Shown: in pieces, positions 16,582 through 24,764 of the stretch
How positions within the stretch are numbered: the stretch's first letter is position 1
How the letters are laid out: every line of letters begins with the position of its first letter
Assembly (NCBI GenBank): GCA_023451735.1
Contig: JAEXYH010000079.1
Location: 1 to 64,000, forward strand
Reading direction: 5' to 3'
DNA length: 64,000 nt
DNA from: Pseudomonadota bacterium
GTDB taxonomy: Bacteria; Pseudomonadota; Alphaproteobacteria; Rhizobiales; Rhizobiaceae
The notes under the pieces: model-generated
Seen by the model: the letters and a program-made list of their open reading frames with translations, nothing else
The model's database searches: none
Told to the model about the DNA's origin: nothing
Made by a program: the position numbers and the translations under genes

Positions 16582-17565
16582 CTATTGCGCGCCGTGCAAC
16601 GCGGATTCTTTTTCACCCCCGGAAGCGCGCTTCTTCGTTTTGGGCGCCTTGCCTGTGGCGTTCGTTGCCCGTTTCCAGAGGAGGGCAATCAGGGCGCTTT
16701 CTTCCTCCGGCGTTTCGGCCAGCAGCTCATGTGCCTTTTCCACAGCCTCGCGTCGCAGTACCTGCTGGCGGTTGATGATCGCGGCCAGCAGGCGTGCGAG
16801 CGTATCACCATTGCCGAACAGGCCAGGCTCCTTATCGGCCAGCTCAGTCAGGACCGAGAGGTCGTGCTCGTGGCCGAGCAGATCGACCAGCGCCTTGCAT
16901 TCAGCCTGTTTCGCCAGCATGGCGGACGGCCAGATTTCGCGCAGGAGCGAGAGGTGCATCCAATAGGCCTGCCCGCTCTTACGCAGTTCGTGATAATTCT
17001 CGGCGCCGCCCTGTGTCTCGCATTCGGCGAGTGCCGAATGGGCTTTCCTGAGCTGTTTCTTCCAGGCTTTGCCAAGGTGTTTCGCCGTCTTGGACGGGCT
17101 ATCGGACAGCTGCAGCGCTTTGAGAGCATCGATTGCTTCCCGGCAGCCATCGACCGCAGCAGTCATCTTCGATGGAAGGTCATGCTCTTCCGAGGCAACG
17201 CGGTCCCGACGTGCCGTCAAGGTGCTGCGAGCCACATCAAGAGCCGTCTTTTCCTCATGCGAGGCGGCAAACTCCGCGAGATAGGCTACCGTCTCGACAA
17301 GGGCAGTCGCGTCACGCACCGATGAGAGCTGCCGAGCGATCTCCCGTATGCGCGCGTTCTCCTGCCGGCGGAAATCCGGGGCATCAGGTTGAATCAGACG
17401 ATAGAGAGCACGAACACGCTTGAAGCGCTTGCGGGCGTCGTGAATGGCTTCATGCGGGCCGTCTGACTGATCTTCCAGATATCCGATTGCCTTCGACAGT
17501 TGCTGCCGGGCGACGGAACGGAATTCGGTGGTGAAGGGTTCAGACGGCCGTAAACGGTAAGCCAT
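16582..17565 (-). CDS. CHAD domain protein
   Basis: 327 residues, starting at ATG 17565 behind GAGGAAC. The CHAD helical bundle is recognised from VHDARKRFKRVRALYRL-type sequence (here IHDARKRFKRVRALYRLIQP), HELRKSGQAYWMHLSLL and conserved His/Lys/Arg that bind phosphate chains. CHAD proteins associate with polyphosphate granules and often pair with CYTH enzymes, as here where the start overlaps the CYTH gene by 26 bases. The C-terminal tail is Lys-rich (APKTKKRASGGEKE). Confidence 0.9.
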   Translation of the reverse strand: MAYRLRPSEPFTTEFRSVARQQLSKAIGYLEDQSDGPHEAIHDARKRFKRVRALYRLIQPDAPDFRRQENARIREIARQLSSVRDATALVETVAYLAEFAASHEEKTALDVARSTLTARRDRVASEEHDLPSKMTAAVDGCREAIDALKALQLSDSPSKTAKHLGKAWKKQLRKAHSALAECETQGGAENYHELRKSGQAYWMHLSLLREIWPSAMLAKQAECKALVDLLGHEHDLSVLTELADKEPGLFGNGDTLARLLAAIINRQQVLRREAVEKAHELLAETPEEESALIALLWKRATNATGKAPKTKKRASGGEKESALHGAQ

Positions 17566-18037
17566 GCACGAGTTCCTCGCTCAGGTCTTCGATTGCCATG
17601 TTGACGTTCGAGTAACGCCGGTCGCCGGTAATTTCCTTGCCGATCCAAGTTGGGAGGGGCGGCTGCTCCTTTTCGCCGGCAATCTCGACCTCGGCCACGA
17701 CCAGGCCGGCATAGGCGCCGGCATAAACGTCCACCTCCCAGGTGTAGCCTTGGTAAGGAACAAGGTGCCGGGTCTTTTCGAGGACGACGCCGAGAGCCTG
17801 TTCGGTCATCTCCCGCGCATCCGCCAGCGGTATTTCGTATTCGAATTCGTCACGGGCGAAAAGGTCGCGGCCGATCTTGATCGTCAGCTTCGCCTTTTCG
17901 CCATCCATGATACGGACTCGTACCGAGCGATCCTTGGCGGATGTGATGTAAGCCTGCAGGAAGCTGGAGGATGAGGACACGCCAGCGCGCCAACCGTCAT
18001 TCTTGACCATGTACTTCCGCTCGATTTCCTTCGCCAT
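17540..18037 (-). CDS. CYTH domain protein (triphosphate tunnel metalloenzyme)
   Basis: 165 residues from ATG 18037 (MAKEIERKYMV); the open frame extends upstream but the ExExK signature E-I-E-R-K right after this Met fixes the start. Alternating charged strands (RVRIMDGEKAKLTIKIG, EFEYEIPLADA, WEVDVYAG, VVAEVEIAGE) form the eight-strand tunnel that binds triphosphate and divalent metal. Bacterial single-domain CYTH enzymes hydrolyse inorganic triphosphate. First gene of the operon with CHAD, trhO and an LMW-PTP-like gene. Confidence 0.92.
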   Translation of the reverse strand: MAKEIERKYMVKNDGWRAGVSSSSSFLQAYITSAKDRSVRVRIMDGEKAKLTIKIGRDLFARDEFEYEIPLADAREMTEQALGVVLEKTRHLVPYQGYTWEVDVYAGAYAGLVVAEVEIAGEKEQPPLPTWIGKEITGDRRYSNVNMAIEDLSEELVHGLPFTAV

Positions 18038-18192
18038 GTCTTTTACACCTGTCTTGGAACATCGGCAGCAACCTAGTGCAAACATGACGATTGGAAAATG
18101 CGTTCTGTCGCACCGCCCGGTTTTTTCTCGACAAAAATGGTGCCGACGTTTATCTCCGGGCTCATATTTCAATTGTTTCAGGGAGAACGTGC

Positions 18193-18831
18193 GTGGCTAG
18201 CAAAACCGAGAAAGTCCTTTCCATCCTCAAGTTGCAGCCGGTCGTTCCGGTGCTGATCGTGGACGACGCGAAATCAGCTGTTGGTCTGGCCAAGGCGCTC
18301 GTTGCCGGTGGACTGCGCGCCATCGAGATCACGTTGCGCACGCCGGCAGCACTCGATGCGATCAAGGCGGTTGCCGCTGAGGTTGAAGGCGCCAATGTCG
18401 GTGCAGGTACCATCCTGAACTCGAAGGATTACGAAGCCGCTGTCAAGGCTGGCTCTACCTTCATCGTTTCGCCGGGTGTTTCGCCGGGCGTTCTTGCCGC
18501 CGCCAGGGATTCTGCGGTTCCGCTTCTGCCGGGCACCGCAACGCCGAGCGAAGTAATGACGCTGCGCGAAGCTGGTTATGACGTGATGAAGTTCTTTCCG
18601 GCCGAGCAGGCTGGTGGTGCTGCCATGCTGAAGGCTTGGTCATCGCCTCTCGCCGGCACGCTGTTCTGCCCGACCGGCGGCATCTCGCTGAAGAACGCCA
18701 AGGATTACCTGTCGCTGCCGAACGTCGTATGCGTCGGCGGTTCCTGGGTTGCGCCGAAGGAACTGGTTGCCGCGGGCGATTGGGCAGGCATCACCAAACT
18801 CGCTTCCGAAGCCTTCGCGCTGAAGGCTTAA
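18193..18831 (+). CDS. eda: 2-dehydro-3-deoxy-phosphogluconate (KDPG) aldolase
   Basis: 212 residues from GTG 18193 with GGGAGAA upstream; an in-frame ATG at 18091 would add a non-homologous stretch. KDPG aldolase signatures: IEITLRTPAALDAI (with the catalytic Glu), GAGTILNSKDYEAAVKAGSTFIVSPG, and the Schiff-base Lys in VMKFFPAEQAGG, then CPTGGISLKNAKDYL. It cleaves KDPG to pyruvate and glyceraldehyde-3-phosphate, the last Entner-Doudoroff step. Downstream of gluconate oxidation in metabolic terms, though not in the same operon. Divergent from the CYTH gene. Confidence 0.94.
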   Translation: MASKTEKVLSILKLQPVVPVLIVDDAKSAVGLAKALVAGGLRAIEITLRTPAALDAIKAVAAEVEGANVGAGTILNSKDYEAAVKAGSTFIVSPGVSPGVLAAARDSAVPLLPGTATPSEVMTLREAGYDVMKFFPAEQAGGAAMLKAWSSPLAGTLFCPTGGISLKNAKDYLSLPNVVCVGGSWVAPKELVAAGDWAGITKLASEAFALKA

Positions 18832-18950
18832 GGCCGCTGGGAATATCCCGGAAGGGCTCTGACATTTTCGTTATCGATGACGCGGGAAAATTGTTTTTCC
18901 GCGTTTTCGTTCCTATCTCCCAATCGAAATTCAACCGATAGGAGATATCG

Positions 18951-19685
18951 ATGTTCGATGCAAAAAAGCTTCTCGATCAGTTTCTCGGGTCACAAGCCCC
19001 CGGGGGCGCGGGAGGCAAATCCGGATCCGCTTCAGGTTGGGCGGGGCAGGTTACGGACATCGCCAGAAACAACCCTTTGAAGACGGCTGGCATTGCGGCT
19101 GCCATACTGGGCACGAAGACAGGACGCAAATTTGCCGGCAACGCCGCCACGATCGGCGGTATCGCCGCCGTAGCGGGTCTTGGTTATCTCGCATACAAGA
19201 ACTACAAGTCGGGCCAGTCGCCGCAAACGGCGCCGCAACCGCAGCCCACCTCCAGTCAACCGATTGCGCTGCCGCCGCCTGACTCGGCGTTCAGCCTGGA
19301 ATCTCCGCAGCTCTCCAATGATTTCGCACTCACATTGGTCAGGGCGATGATTGCCGCCGCCAAGGCCGACGGCCACATCGATCAAAGCGAGCGGGCCAAT
19401 ATCATGGAGAAAATCCACGCAGTTGATCTGGGCGCCGAAGCCGAGGCGTTCATTGCGGAGGAACTGGCGAATCCCGTCGATATCGACGATCTTGTGGCTG
19501 CCGCACGCACCGAGGAGCAGAAAGTCGAGCTCTATACCGCGACGCGGCTGACGATCGATCCGGACACGCGGGCGGAACGTGGTTATCTCGACATGCTTGC
19601 CGGTCGTCTCAACCTGCCCGATGCGCTTATCGACCATATCGACGCTACGGTCTCGTCGGCAAAGGTTGCCAATCCATCCGTGTGA
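18951..19685 (+). CDS. TerB/DUF533 family protein with membrane segment
   Basis: 244 residues. The N-terminus MFDAKKLLDQFLG and Gly/Ser-rich linker are followed by a hydrophobic region at 45-85 (TAGIAAAILGTKTGRKFAGNAATIGGIAAVAGLGYLAYKNY), then a Pro/Gln-rich spacer and a C-terminal helical domain (DFALTLVRAMIAAAKADGHIDQSERANI) of the TerB-like fold with an EF-hand-like acidic motif. This is the DUF533 (YebE) family, an inner-membrane protein of unknown function often induced by envelope or metal stress. Confidence 0.85.
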   Translation: MFDAKKLLDQFLGSQAPGGAGGKSGSASGWAGQVTDIARNNPLKTAGIAAAILGTKTGRKFAGNAATIGGIAAVAGLGYLAYKNYKSGQSPQTAPQPQPTSSQPIALPPPDSAFSLESPQLSNDFALTLVRAMIAAAKADGHIDQSERANIMEKIHAVDLGAEAEAFIAEELANPVDIDDLVAAARTEEQKVELYTATRLTIDPDTRAERGYLDMLAGRLNLPDALIDHIDATVSSAKVANPSV

Positions 19686-19772
19686 TCGAGATCTGAAGCT
19701 CGTTTCGGTTGCGGTTTGTTTGGAACAATCGTCGCTCCTGGTGCTTTTGTTGGCATCGAAAGGAGCAAGACA

Positions 19773-20036
19773 ATGATGAAAACTGAAACGATTTCGACCG
19801 ATATCTGGCTGAAAGTTATGTGTTCGCTGATGATCAATGCCGTGCTCTTCGGTGTCGGTACGATTACCGTACTCTCGGTGCCGGCGCTTGCCGACCAAGC
19901 AAAATACCTGATGCCGGCCGCGATCGTGGCAAGTTTCGCGATGACACCGTTTTTGAGCGGCTTTGTCGCGCGCCGCATGCGGCTTCGCAACTGGGGAACT
20001 GCTCAGTGGCGCAAAGGCGATCTGATTTCCGGATAA
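19773..20036 (+). CDS. Small two-helix membrane protein
   Basis: 87 residues from ATG 19773 behind AAAGGAGCAAG. Two hydrophobic segments are clear: MCSLMINAVLFGVGTITVL (about 16-36) and LMPAAIVASFAMTPFLSGFV (about 46-65), then a basic tail RRMRLRNWGTAQWRKGD. The shape fits a small inner-membrane protein. I do not recognise a named family and infer no function. It lies 87 bases after the DUF533 gene and ends at a strong bidirectional terminator. Confidence 0.75.
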   Translation: MMKTETISTDIWLKVMCSLMINAVLFGVGTITVLSVPALADQAKYLMPAAIVASFAMTPFLSGFVARRMRLRNWGTAQWRKGDLISG

Positions 20037-20055
20037 CCTTGACTGAAAGCGGTTA

Positions 20056-20095
20056 AACGAACAGGGGCCGGGTCAAACTCGGCCTTTGTTTCGTT
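20056..20095. terminator. Bidirectional terminator
   Basis: GGCCGGGT at 20066-20073 pairs with ACTCGGCC at 20077-20084 (one G-T pair), and the flanks (A-rich AAACGAACA, T-rich TTTGTTTCGTT) extend the stem. It lies between two convergent genes and has T-rich tails on both strands. Confidence 0.75.
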
Positions 20096-20415
20096 CAGCC
20101 ATCCGCCCCGCCGATACGGCGCCGGAACAATCCCTCAAGTCTCTTCCAGATGCTTTCAGGCTCGGGCGCGCCGATCAGAAGTCGACCCTGGCGGGTGATT
20201 GAAATGATCGCACCTGTCGACCATTCGCCGCCACGATCTACGCTTATGAGATTGTTGCGCGCCGCATCCTGGAAGAACAGCTCTTCTTCGAGTGTCTCGT
20301 ATTCATCTTCAGGCAGGCTGAGGCGTCCTGAGCTTTCAGCGACACGCCCAAGCAGCATCAGCAGGCGAGGATCTATCGGAGGTTTTTGCGGCAGGTTTAC
20401 GGGCATCTTCAGCAC
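20095..20415 (-). CDS. Hypothetical protein
   Basis: 106 residues (MLKMPVNLPQKPPIDPRLLMLLGRVAESSGRLSLPEDEY...). Soluble and acidic in the middle (EYETLEEELFFQDAARN), with a C-terminal basic patch (RLEGLFRRRIGG). No domain is recognised. The start at 20415 has an alternative Met three codons on. It has normal codon use and is bounded by the bidirectional terminator, which supports it as real. Confidence 0.6.
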   Translation of the reverse strand: MLKMPVNLPQKPPIDPRLLMLLGRVAESSGRLSLPEDEYETLEEELFFQDAARNNLISVDRGGEWSTGAIISITRQGRLLIGAPEPESIWKRLEGLFRRRIGGADG

Positions 20416-20597
20416 CCCAGGGTCGTCGCGTCATCTAATTCTATATTGGAGAAACAACAATATCTCTGGCGAACCAAAATATTGATGATGATAATTAGGA
20501 GATAGGCGTCTGGCGCCTTCGCCATCACCGATGGGGGCCGCATTGCCTTTGTGATGTCCCTGACTTAATCGTCGCATATCGAAAGAAGGCGATCACA

Positions 20598-21281
20598 ATG
20601 CGCGATCTGAAAACCTACAAAGTTGCAGCTCCCCAGCCGGTCAGTTTAACGGGCCGGTTCGTTACTCTCGAACCTTATGACCGCGATGCGCATCTGCAGG
20701 CGCTTTGGGACGCTCTGGGTGGCGCGGGGATCAACGATCTGATCCGCTATTTCCCGAATGAAGATTACTCCACTGCGGACGAGTTCGGTGCGTGGCTTCA
20801 GGCGGCCCAGGAGAAGCTGAGCTTCATCACGCTGGTCGTGCGGGAAAACGCTACCGGCAAGGTTGTCGGCATGGCAAGCTATATGCGCCCCGATCCCAAA
20901 AATGGTGTTGTCGAGGTCGGTTCGGTGGCGCATGGCGAGGCGATGAAGCGTTCGCCAATGGCGACGGAACTGCACTACCTGATGGCGAAGCATGTCTTCG
21001 ACGATCTCGATTACCGCCGGTACGAATGGAAGTGCCATAATGAAAACGAGCCGAGCAAAAGAACGGCCGTGCGTTATGGGTTTACCTTCGAAGGTGTGTT
21101 CCGCCAGCATGTCATTTCCCGCGGCAGCAACCGAGATACGGCATGGTTCTCGATGATAGATAGCGAGTGGCCAGTCATCAAGGCGGCATTCGAAGCCTGG
21201 CTTCTGCCGGAGAATTTCGATGCCGACGGCAATCAGAAGCGGCGGCTGGAGGATATCCGCGCCCAGATGACAAGCGCCTGA
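20598..21281 (+). CDS. GNAT family N-acetyltransferase (RimJ/RimL type)
   Basis: 227 residues. The RimJ/RimL-like fold is seen in LTGRFVTLEPYDRDAHLQALWDALG, SFITLVVRENATGKVVGMASYMRPDPKNGVVEVGSVAHG and YRRYEWKCHNENEPSKRTAVRYGFTFEGVFRQHVISRGSNRDTAWFSMI, where N and the RYGF segment belong to the acetyl-CoA-binding part. The end has a helical extension. The substrate is unknown; related enzymes acetylate amines or protein N-termini. Followed 11 bases later by a small membrane protein. Confidence 0.88.
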   Translation: MRDLKTYKVAAPQPVSLTGRFVTLEPYDRDAHLQALWDALGGAGINDLIRYFPNEDYSTADEFGAWLQAAQEKLSFITLVVRENATGKVVGMASYMRPDPKNGVVEVGSVAHGEAMKRSPMATELHYLMAKHVFDDLDYRRYEWKCHNENEPSKRTAVRYGFTFEGVFRQHVISRGSNRDTAWFSMIDSEWPVIKAAFEAWLLPENFDADGNQKRRLEDIRAQMTSA

Positions 21282-21292
21282 GGGAACGAAAC

Positions 21293-21493
21293 ATGAGGCC
21301 AGAGACGAGATCGCAGGTGGTTGCCGCGGCCCTGATCATGATCGGCGCCATCGTCGTTATCTATTTCCTGCCATCGCTGGTGTTGTGGATCGGCCAATAT
21401 TCGCCAGCGCTTGCCTTCGTTGTCGGCGCAGTGCTGCTGCTGGGTTTCTTCTGGATTTTCTGGTTGAGGGCGAGATACCAGCGGCGTCGCTGA
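21293..21493 (+). CDS. Small membrane protein downstream of GNAT gene
   Basis: 66 residues from ATG 21293, with AGGGAACG upstream that starts right after the GNAT stop. Two hydrophobic segments (AAALIMIGAIVVIYFLPSLVLWI and ALAFVVGAVLLLGFFWIFWL) and basic ends (MRPETRSQ, RARYQRRR) indicate a two-helix inner-membrane protein. No function is inferred. Probably co-transcribed with the acetyltransferase. It converges on the NicO gene, and a GCTGAC triplet repeat lies in the 15-base gap. Confidence 0.7.
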   Translation: MRPETRSQVVAAALIMIGAIVVIYFLPSLVLWIGQYSPALAFVVGAVLLLGFFWIFWLRARYQRRR

Positions 21494-21508
21494 CGCTGAC
21501 GCTGACGC

Positions 21509-22576
21509 TTAAGCTTGCAGTGACGCACCGAGCAACGACAGTCCCACCAGAAGAACGAAAACTGCGCCGGCAATTTCGATCGCATGGCCGACACGCCGGC
21601 CGGTCCTTGATCCGGGGCCTGCAACCCTGAGGGCGAGATCCTTGGCGCCAACGGCGAGCGATGCGAGGATCGTGACGGTAATGGCCGTACCAAGCGACAT
21701 GGCGAGCACGGACAGAACGCCGCCCAGATAAAGGCTGTTCAGCAGCGAAAAGCTCATCACCAGAATGGCGCCAGAGCAGGGGCGCAGACCAACCGCGATG
21801 ATCGCCGACCAGGCTTCCCTGAGGCTGAAGTCCTTCCCGTCCAGCATTTTCGGATCGGGCATGTGGCTTACACCACAGGCTTCGCAATAGTCCCCTTCAC
21901 CCTCATAGTCATGATCATCAATTTCCACGGCCTTGAAGTTCAGGCCGGTGGAACTGCGGCTCGCGGCAGAGCCATCGAACAGCATGCCTGTTGCCGGTGC
22001 TGGTTCGGATATGCGTACCACCCGCATCCTGAGGGCGCGGAGTTTCTTTATCAGCAACCAGGCACCGAACAGGGCGACCATGGCAAAACTTGCGACTTCC
22101 ATCGCCCAGGTCGCCTTGGTCATGGTGATGCCAGAACCGCGCAGGACGACAAAGGCTGCCCCGACAACGAGAATAGCGACCAAGCCCTGGAGAAGAGCAG
22201 AAATGAAGGAAATGGCAACGCCGCGGCGGAGCTCCACTTCATTTGCGATCATGTAGGAGGAAATCACCGCCTTGCCATGGCCGGGGCCGGCGGCGTGGAA
22301 TATGCCATAGGCAAAGGACAGGCCGATCAGGCCGGTCAATGCGTAAGGGTCTTCCCGCATCGCTTTCAGTGCGCCGGTCAGGGCACGGTAGAAAGACTGC
22401 TGGTAATAGTTGATCCAGCTGAGATAGGGGGCGAATGGACCGCCGACGGAAAAGGAGGGTTCTGCCGAACCGACACCCAGAGGTGACTGAGCATGGGCTG
22501 CACCCGCAAGGTAGAGGCCGATAAAGGCCGCCACGGCAAAGGCTACCGTCTGGTTTCGCCTTGACGGTTTCAGCAT
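21509..22576 (-). CDS. NicO/RcnA-type nickel-cobalt transporter
   Basis: 355 residues. A signal-like N-terminus (FAVAAFIGLYLAGAAHA) precedes about six membrane helices. The signature HAAGPGHGKAVISSYMIAN is the His-rich helix motif of NicO family, and GLRPCSGAILVMSF is the second conserved motif. A cytosolic loop (DDHDYEGEGDYCEACGVSHMPD) has acidic, His and Cys residues for metal binding. Probably a divalent-metal exporter or permease for Ni/Co. Overlaps the DUF1007 gene by seven bases, a coupling common in Rhizobiales. Confidence 0.88.
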   Translation of the reverse strand: MLKPSRRNQTVAFAVAAFIGLYLAGAAHAQSPLGVGSAEPSFSVGGPFAPYLSWINYYQQSFYRALTGALKAMREDPYALTGLIGLSFAYGIFHAAGPGHGKAVISSYMIANEVELRRGVAISFISALLQGLVAILVVGAAFVVLRGSGITMTKATWAMEVASFAMVALFGAWLLIKKLRALRMRVVRISEPAPATGMLFDGSAASRSSTGLNFKAVEIDDHDYEGEGDYCEACGVSHMPDPKMLDGKDFSLREAWSAIIAVGLRPCSGAILVMSFSLLNSLYLGGVLSVLAMSLGTAITVTILASLAVGAKDLALRVAGPGSRTGRRVGHAIEIAGAVFVLLVGLSLLGASLQA

Positions 22577-23214
22577 GTCATCTCCAGACGGGTCGCAAAC
22601 ATCTTCGACATGTCGGTTCCGGTCGGATCGTTGAAGAAAGCGTCGGTCAGGGAGGCGCTATTCTGGGAGAGCACTTCATCCGGGTCGGGGCGCACGACTT
22701 TCTGCTGGCACTTGGCGAAGGCTGGGCCCTCGGCAACCAGATCCTTGTCAGTCGGGAAATCGATCGCGGTATACATGGTCGGGTCGTAGATGCCGAAGGT
22801 CAGATTGCCCTTGAGCGGCATCGGCTTCTCCGGCTTGACGGCAAAGAAGACCAGAATCTGATTGTCCTGAAAACTGACATGGATGACGTCCGGTTTTTGA
22901 ACGCCGATGGTCGCGCCATTCAATGTCAGTGTGGTGAAATAGCTGTAGTCGCCAAGCGAGGTGCGCATGGTCTCGCCGAGTTCGGCAAGTTCGCTCTCAT
23001 CCAGCTTCAGGTCGGTGTTCTTGTCGAAATCGAGCAGCACGCTGGACGAGAAGACCTCGTCGAAGCGCCAGACGTTGCGCAATTCCTGCACGTTGCCATC
23101 AGCGCCGCCGATCACCTCCAGCCGCGATTCCACGAAAATGTGGGGATGGGCGGACGCTGCATGAGGTAGCGCACAGGCTATCAGGGCAGTCATGATCGCA
23201 AGTCTGTTTCGCAT
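22570..23214 (-). CDS. DUF1007 family periplasmic protein
   Basis: 214 residues with signal peptide (MRNRLAIMTALIACALPHAASA, cut before HPHIFVESRLEV). The HPHIFV opening right after the cleavage site, and VWRFDEVFSSSVLLDFDKN with an acidic EF-hand-like run, are DUF1007 hallmarks. DUF1007 proteins accompany NicO transporters and are thought to bind the metal in the periplasm. It is the first gene of a two-gene operon; a GTGTTACAC palindrome at 23296-23304 and two GTGTCATC words follow upstream. Confidence 0.88.
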   Translation of the reverse strand: MRNRLAIMTALIACALPHAASAHPHIFVESRLEVIGGADGNVQELRNVWRFDEVFSSSVLLDFDKNTDLKLDESELAELGETMRTSLGDYSYFTTLTLNGATIGVQKPDVIHVSFQDNQILVFFAVKPEKPMPLKGNLTFGIYDPTMYTAIDFPTDKDLVAEGPAFAKCQQKVVRPDPDEVLSQNSASLTDAFFNDPTGTDMSKMFATRLEMTC

Positions 23215-23325
23215 TCGGTCCGGTGCCCTATGTTCGTCCCGCCTGATTTGGCCTGCCTGCTGTGCGGCTCAAATGGGACGGAATTTCGACTCAAGTGTTA
23301 CACAATTACTGTGTCATCTATTGTG

Positions 23326-24219
23326 TCATCGCGCCTGACGGAACCAGTTGGCGAGAAAATCAACGAAGCTTCGGACCTTGGCGGGAAGGTACCGACGATG
23401 CGGATAGACGGCATAGATGCCACGATCCTTGATGATGTAATCGTCGAACAATGTGACGAGTTCGCCGGACTGGATCGAAGCATTGGCGATGAAATCGGGA
23501 ATGATCGCGACACCGAGGCCTGCGCGTGCCGCACGTAGCGTCGCCTGCGGGCTGTTGACCTCGATAGGGCCTGATACGCCGACGGATATCGTCGAGCCAT
23601 CCCTCTCGACGAAGCGGATGTTATTGTGCCAGCGCGAATTGGTATCGATGATGAAAGGTACGCCGCTCAATTGCTGCGGATGTTCCAGCGGGCCGTATTG
23701 GGCAACGATGTCTGCGGTCGCGACGGCGTGGACGCGGAAGTCGTTGAGCTTCTTGGCGATCATGCCGGAATCTTCCAGCCGGGTAATGCGGATCGCGAGA
23801 TCGAAATTCTCCTCGATCAGGTCCACGAACCGGTCGTCCGCGACGATCTCCAATTGCACGTCGGGATGGGCCTTGGCAAAATCGATCAGTGACTGACCGA
23901 CATCGGCATCGATGAAGGTACGCGGGACGGAAACGCGCAGCCGGCCCTTGAGGTCCGCATTGCCCTCGCGCACCAGATCCGCAAGGTTGTCGATCTCCTT
24001 CAATATGTCAGAAGCGCTACGATAATAGGTGTGGCCTGCCTCGGTGAGAGAGAATTGCCGTGTGGTGCGGTTCAAAAGCAGAGCGCCGAGATCGTCCTCC
24101 AGTTCGCGGACATATTTTGAGAGCAGCGCTTTGGAGCGGCCGGTGCGCCGTGCGGCTGCCGAAAAGCCTTCGGCTTCGACAACATCGATAAAGGCGCGCA
24201 TGCGGGTGAGAGTGTCCAA
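23326..24219 (-). CDS. LysR family transcriptional regulator
   Basis: 297 residues. The N-terminal winged helix-turn-helix (FIDVVEAEGFSAAARRTGRSKALLSKYVRELEDDLGALLLNRTTRQFSLTEAG) is followed by the periplasmic-binding-like effector domain (RLRVSVPRTFIDADVGQSLIDFAKAHPDVQLEI). A TTG start at 24219 has AGGAG eight bases upstream; ATG 24201 would cut into the helix-turn-helix lead-in. It lies upstream of the DUF1007/NicO pair on the same strand and faces the decarboxylase leader. Its target is not known. Confidence 0.9.
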   Translation of the reverse strand: MDTLTRMRAFIDVVEAEGFSAAARRTGRSKALLSKYVRELEDDLGALLLNRTTRQFSLTEAGHTYYRSASDILKEIDNLADLVREGNADLKGRLRVSVPRTFIDADVGQSLIDFAKAHPDVQLEIVADDRFVDLIEENFDLAIRITRLEDSGMIAKKLNDFRVHAVATADIVAQYGPLEHPQQLSGVPFIIDTNSRWHNNIRFVERDGSTISVGVSGPIEVNSPQATLRAARAGLGVAIIPDFIANASIQSGELVTLFDDYIIKDRGIYAVYPHRRYLPAKVRSFVDFLANWFRQAR

Positions 24220-24238
24220 GGGGTAACTCCTGAATAGT

Positions 24239-24261
24239 GAACGAAAGCGGCCGCTTCGTTC
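24239..24261. promoter_or_regulatory. Inverted repeat before the LysR gene
   Basis: GAACGAAAGCGG at 24239-24250 and CCGCTTCGTTC at 24251-24261 pair apart from one extra A. It lies 20 bases upstream of the LysR start, the usual position for an autoregulatory operator. Confidence 0.4.
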
Positions 24262-24419
24262 GATGTTTATGGACCAATGTAAAAATATGGTCGAGCGTAA
24301 AAAATCTCTTGATTATGACGGCGAATATTCTTATTTCCCGCTTTGCCCAAAGTCGCACGTGCCCATGGGTGTCCGCCGACCCTCGAATTGAGATTTATCT
24401 CTAAGGTGAGGTCATCGGT

Positions 24420-24764
24420 AAGGTACCTGGAACTAACCCCTCCAGTCGCTATTCCGGCCAACCGGGAAATGCGAGGACATCTGAAGCAACGACGGTGCGG
24501 GCCTTTCTAGTCTCTGCAGGCTTTCCATCAGTCTGCAATTCTGAAGAGGCACACCATCATTGCCGAAAGTGCGGTAGGGACACCCCTCCAATCCAAGGCA
24601 GACAAAGCCGGATCAAAGCTCGTGGCAGGGCGTTGGTCTACATATCGCACGGTCAAGCGTGCTCACGGTACCAGTGTCTCCAACTACTGGGCCGAGCGCA
24701 TTCTTATCCGTCCTTTGTCCTCCGGTTCGCAGCCGGAGCTTTGAGATTTCGAAGGGACTGACCC
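24420..24764 (+). ncRNA. Candidate structured leader of the decarboxylase gene (speF-motif position)
   Basis: The decarboxylase at 24765 is preceded by 545 bases without a normal gene. Alphaproteobacterial ornithine decarboxylase genes carry a conserved leader RNA, the speF motif, in this place. I can see local stems, for example CTCCGG 24720-24725 with CCGGAG 24733-24738 just before the ribosome binding region, and CCAGT with ACTGG near 24670-24690. A 13-codon ORF lies at 24469-24510. The motif assignment is by position and gene, not by a covariance match, and the boundaries are estimates. The stretch 24262-24419 shows nothing recognisable. Confidence 0.5.
24469..24510 (+). CDS. Possible 13-residue basic leader peptide
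   Basis: ATG at 24469 opens a short frame reading MRGHLKQRRCGPF to TAG at 24508-24510, inside the leader of the decarboxylase gene. Four of the 13 residues are Arg or Lys-rich neighbours (R2, K6, R8, R9), and the end is Pro-Phe, a sequence type that can slow ribosomes. A GGGAA element is very close to the ATG, so translation is uncertain. In enterobacteria speF is controlled by an ornithine-sensing arrest peptide; a like role here is inference only. Confidence 0.3.
   Translation: MRGHLKQRRCGPF

Noticed and set aside
21490..21512. Short GCTGAC triplet repeat between convergent genes
   Set aside because: Three copies of a six-base word at the ends of two genes; too short to treat as a repeat element.
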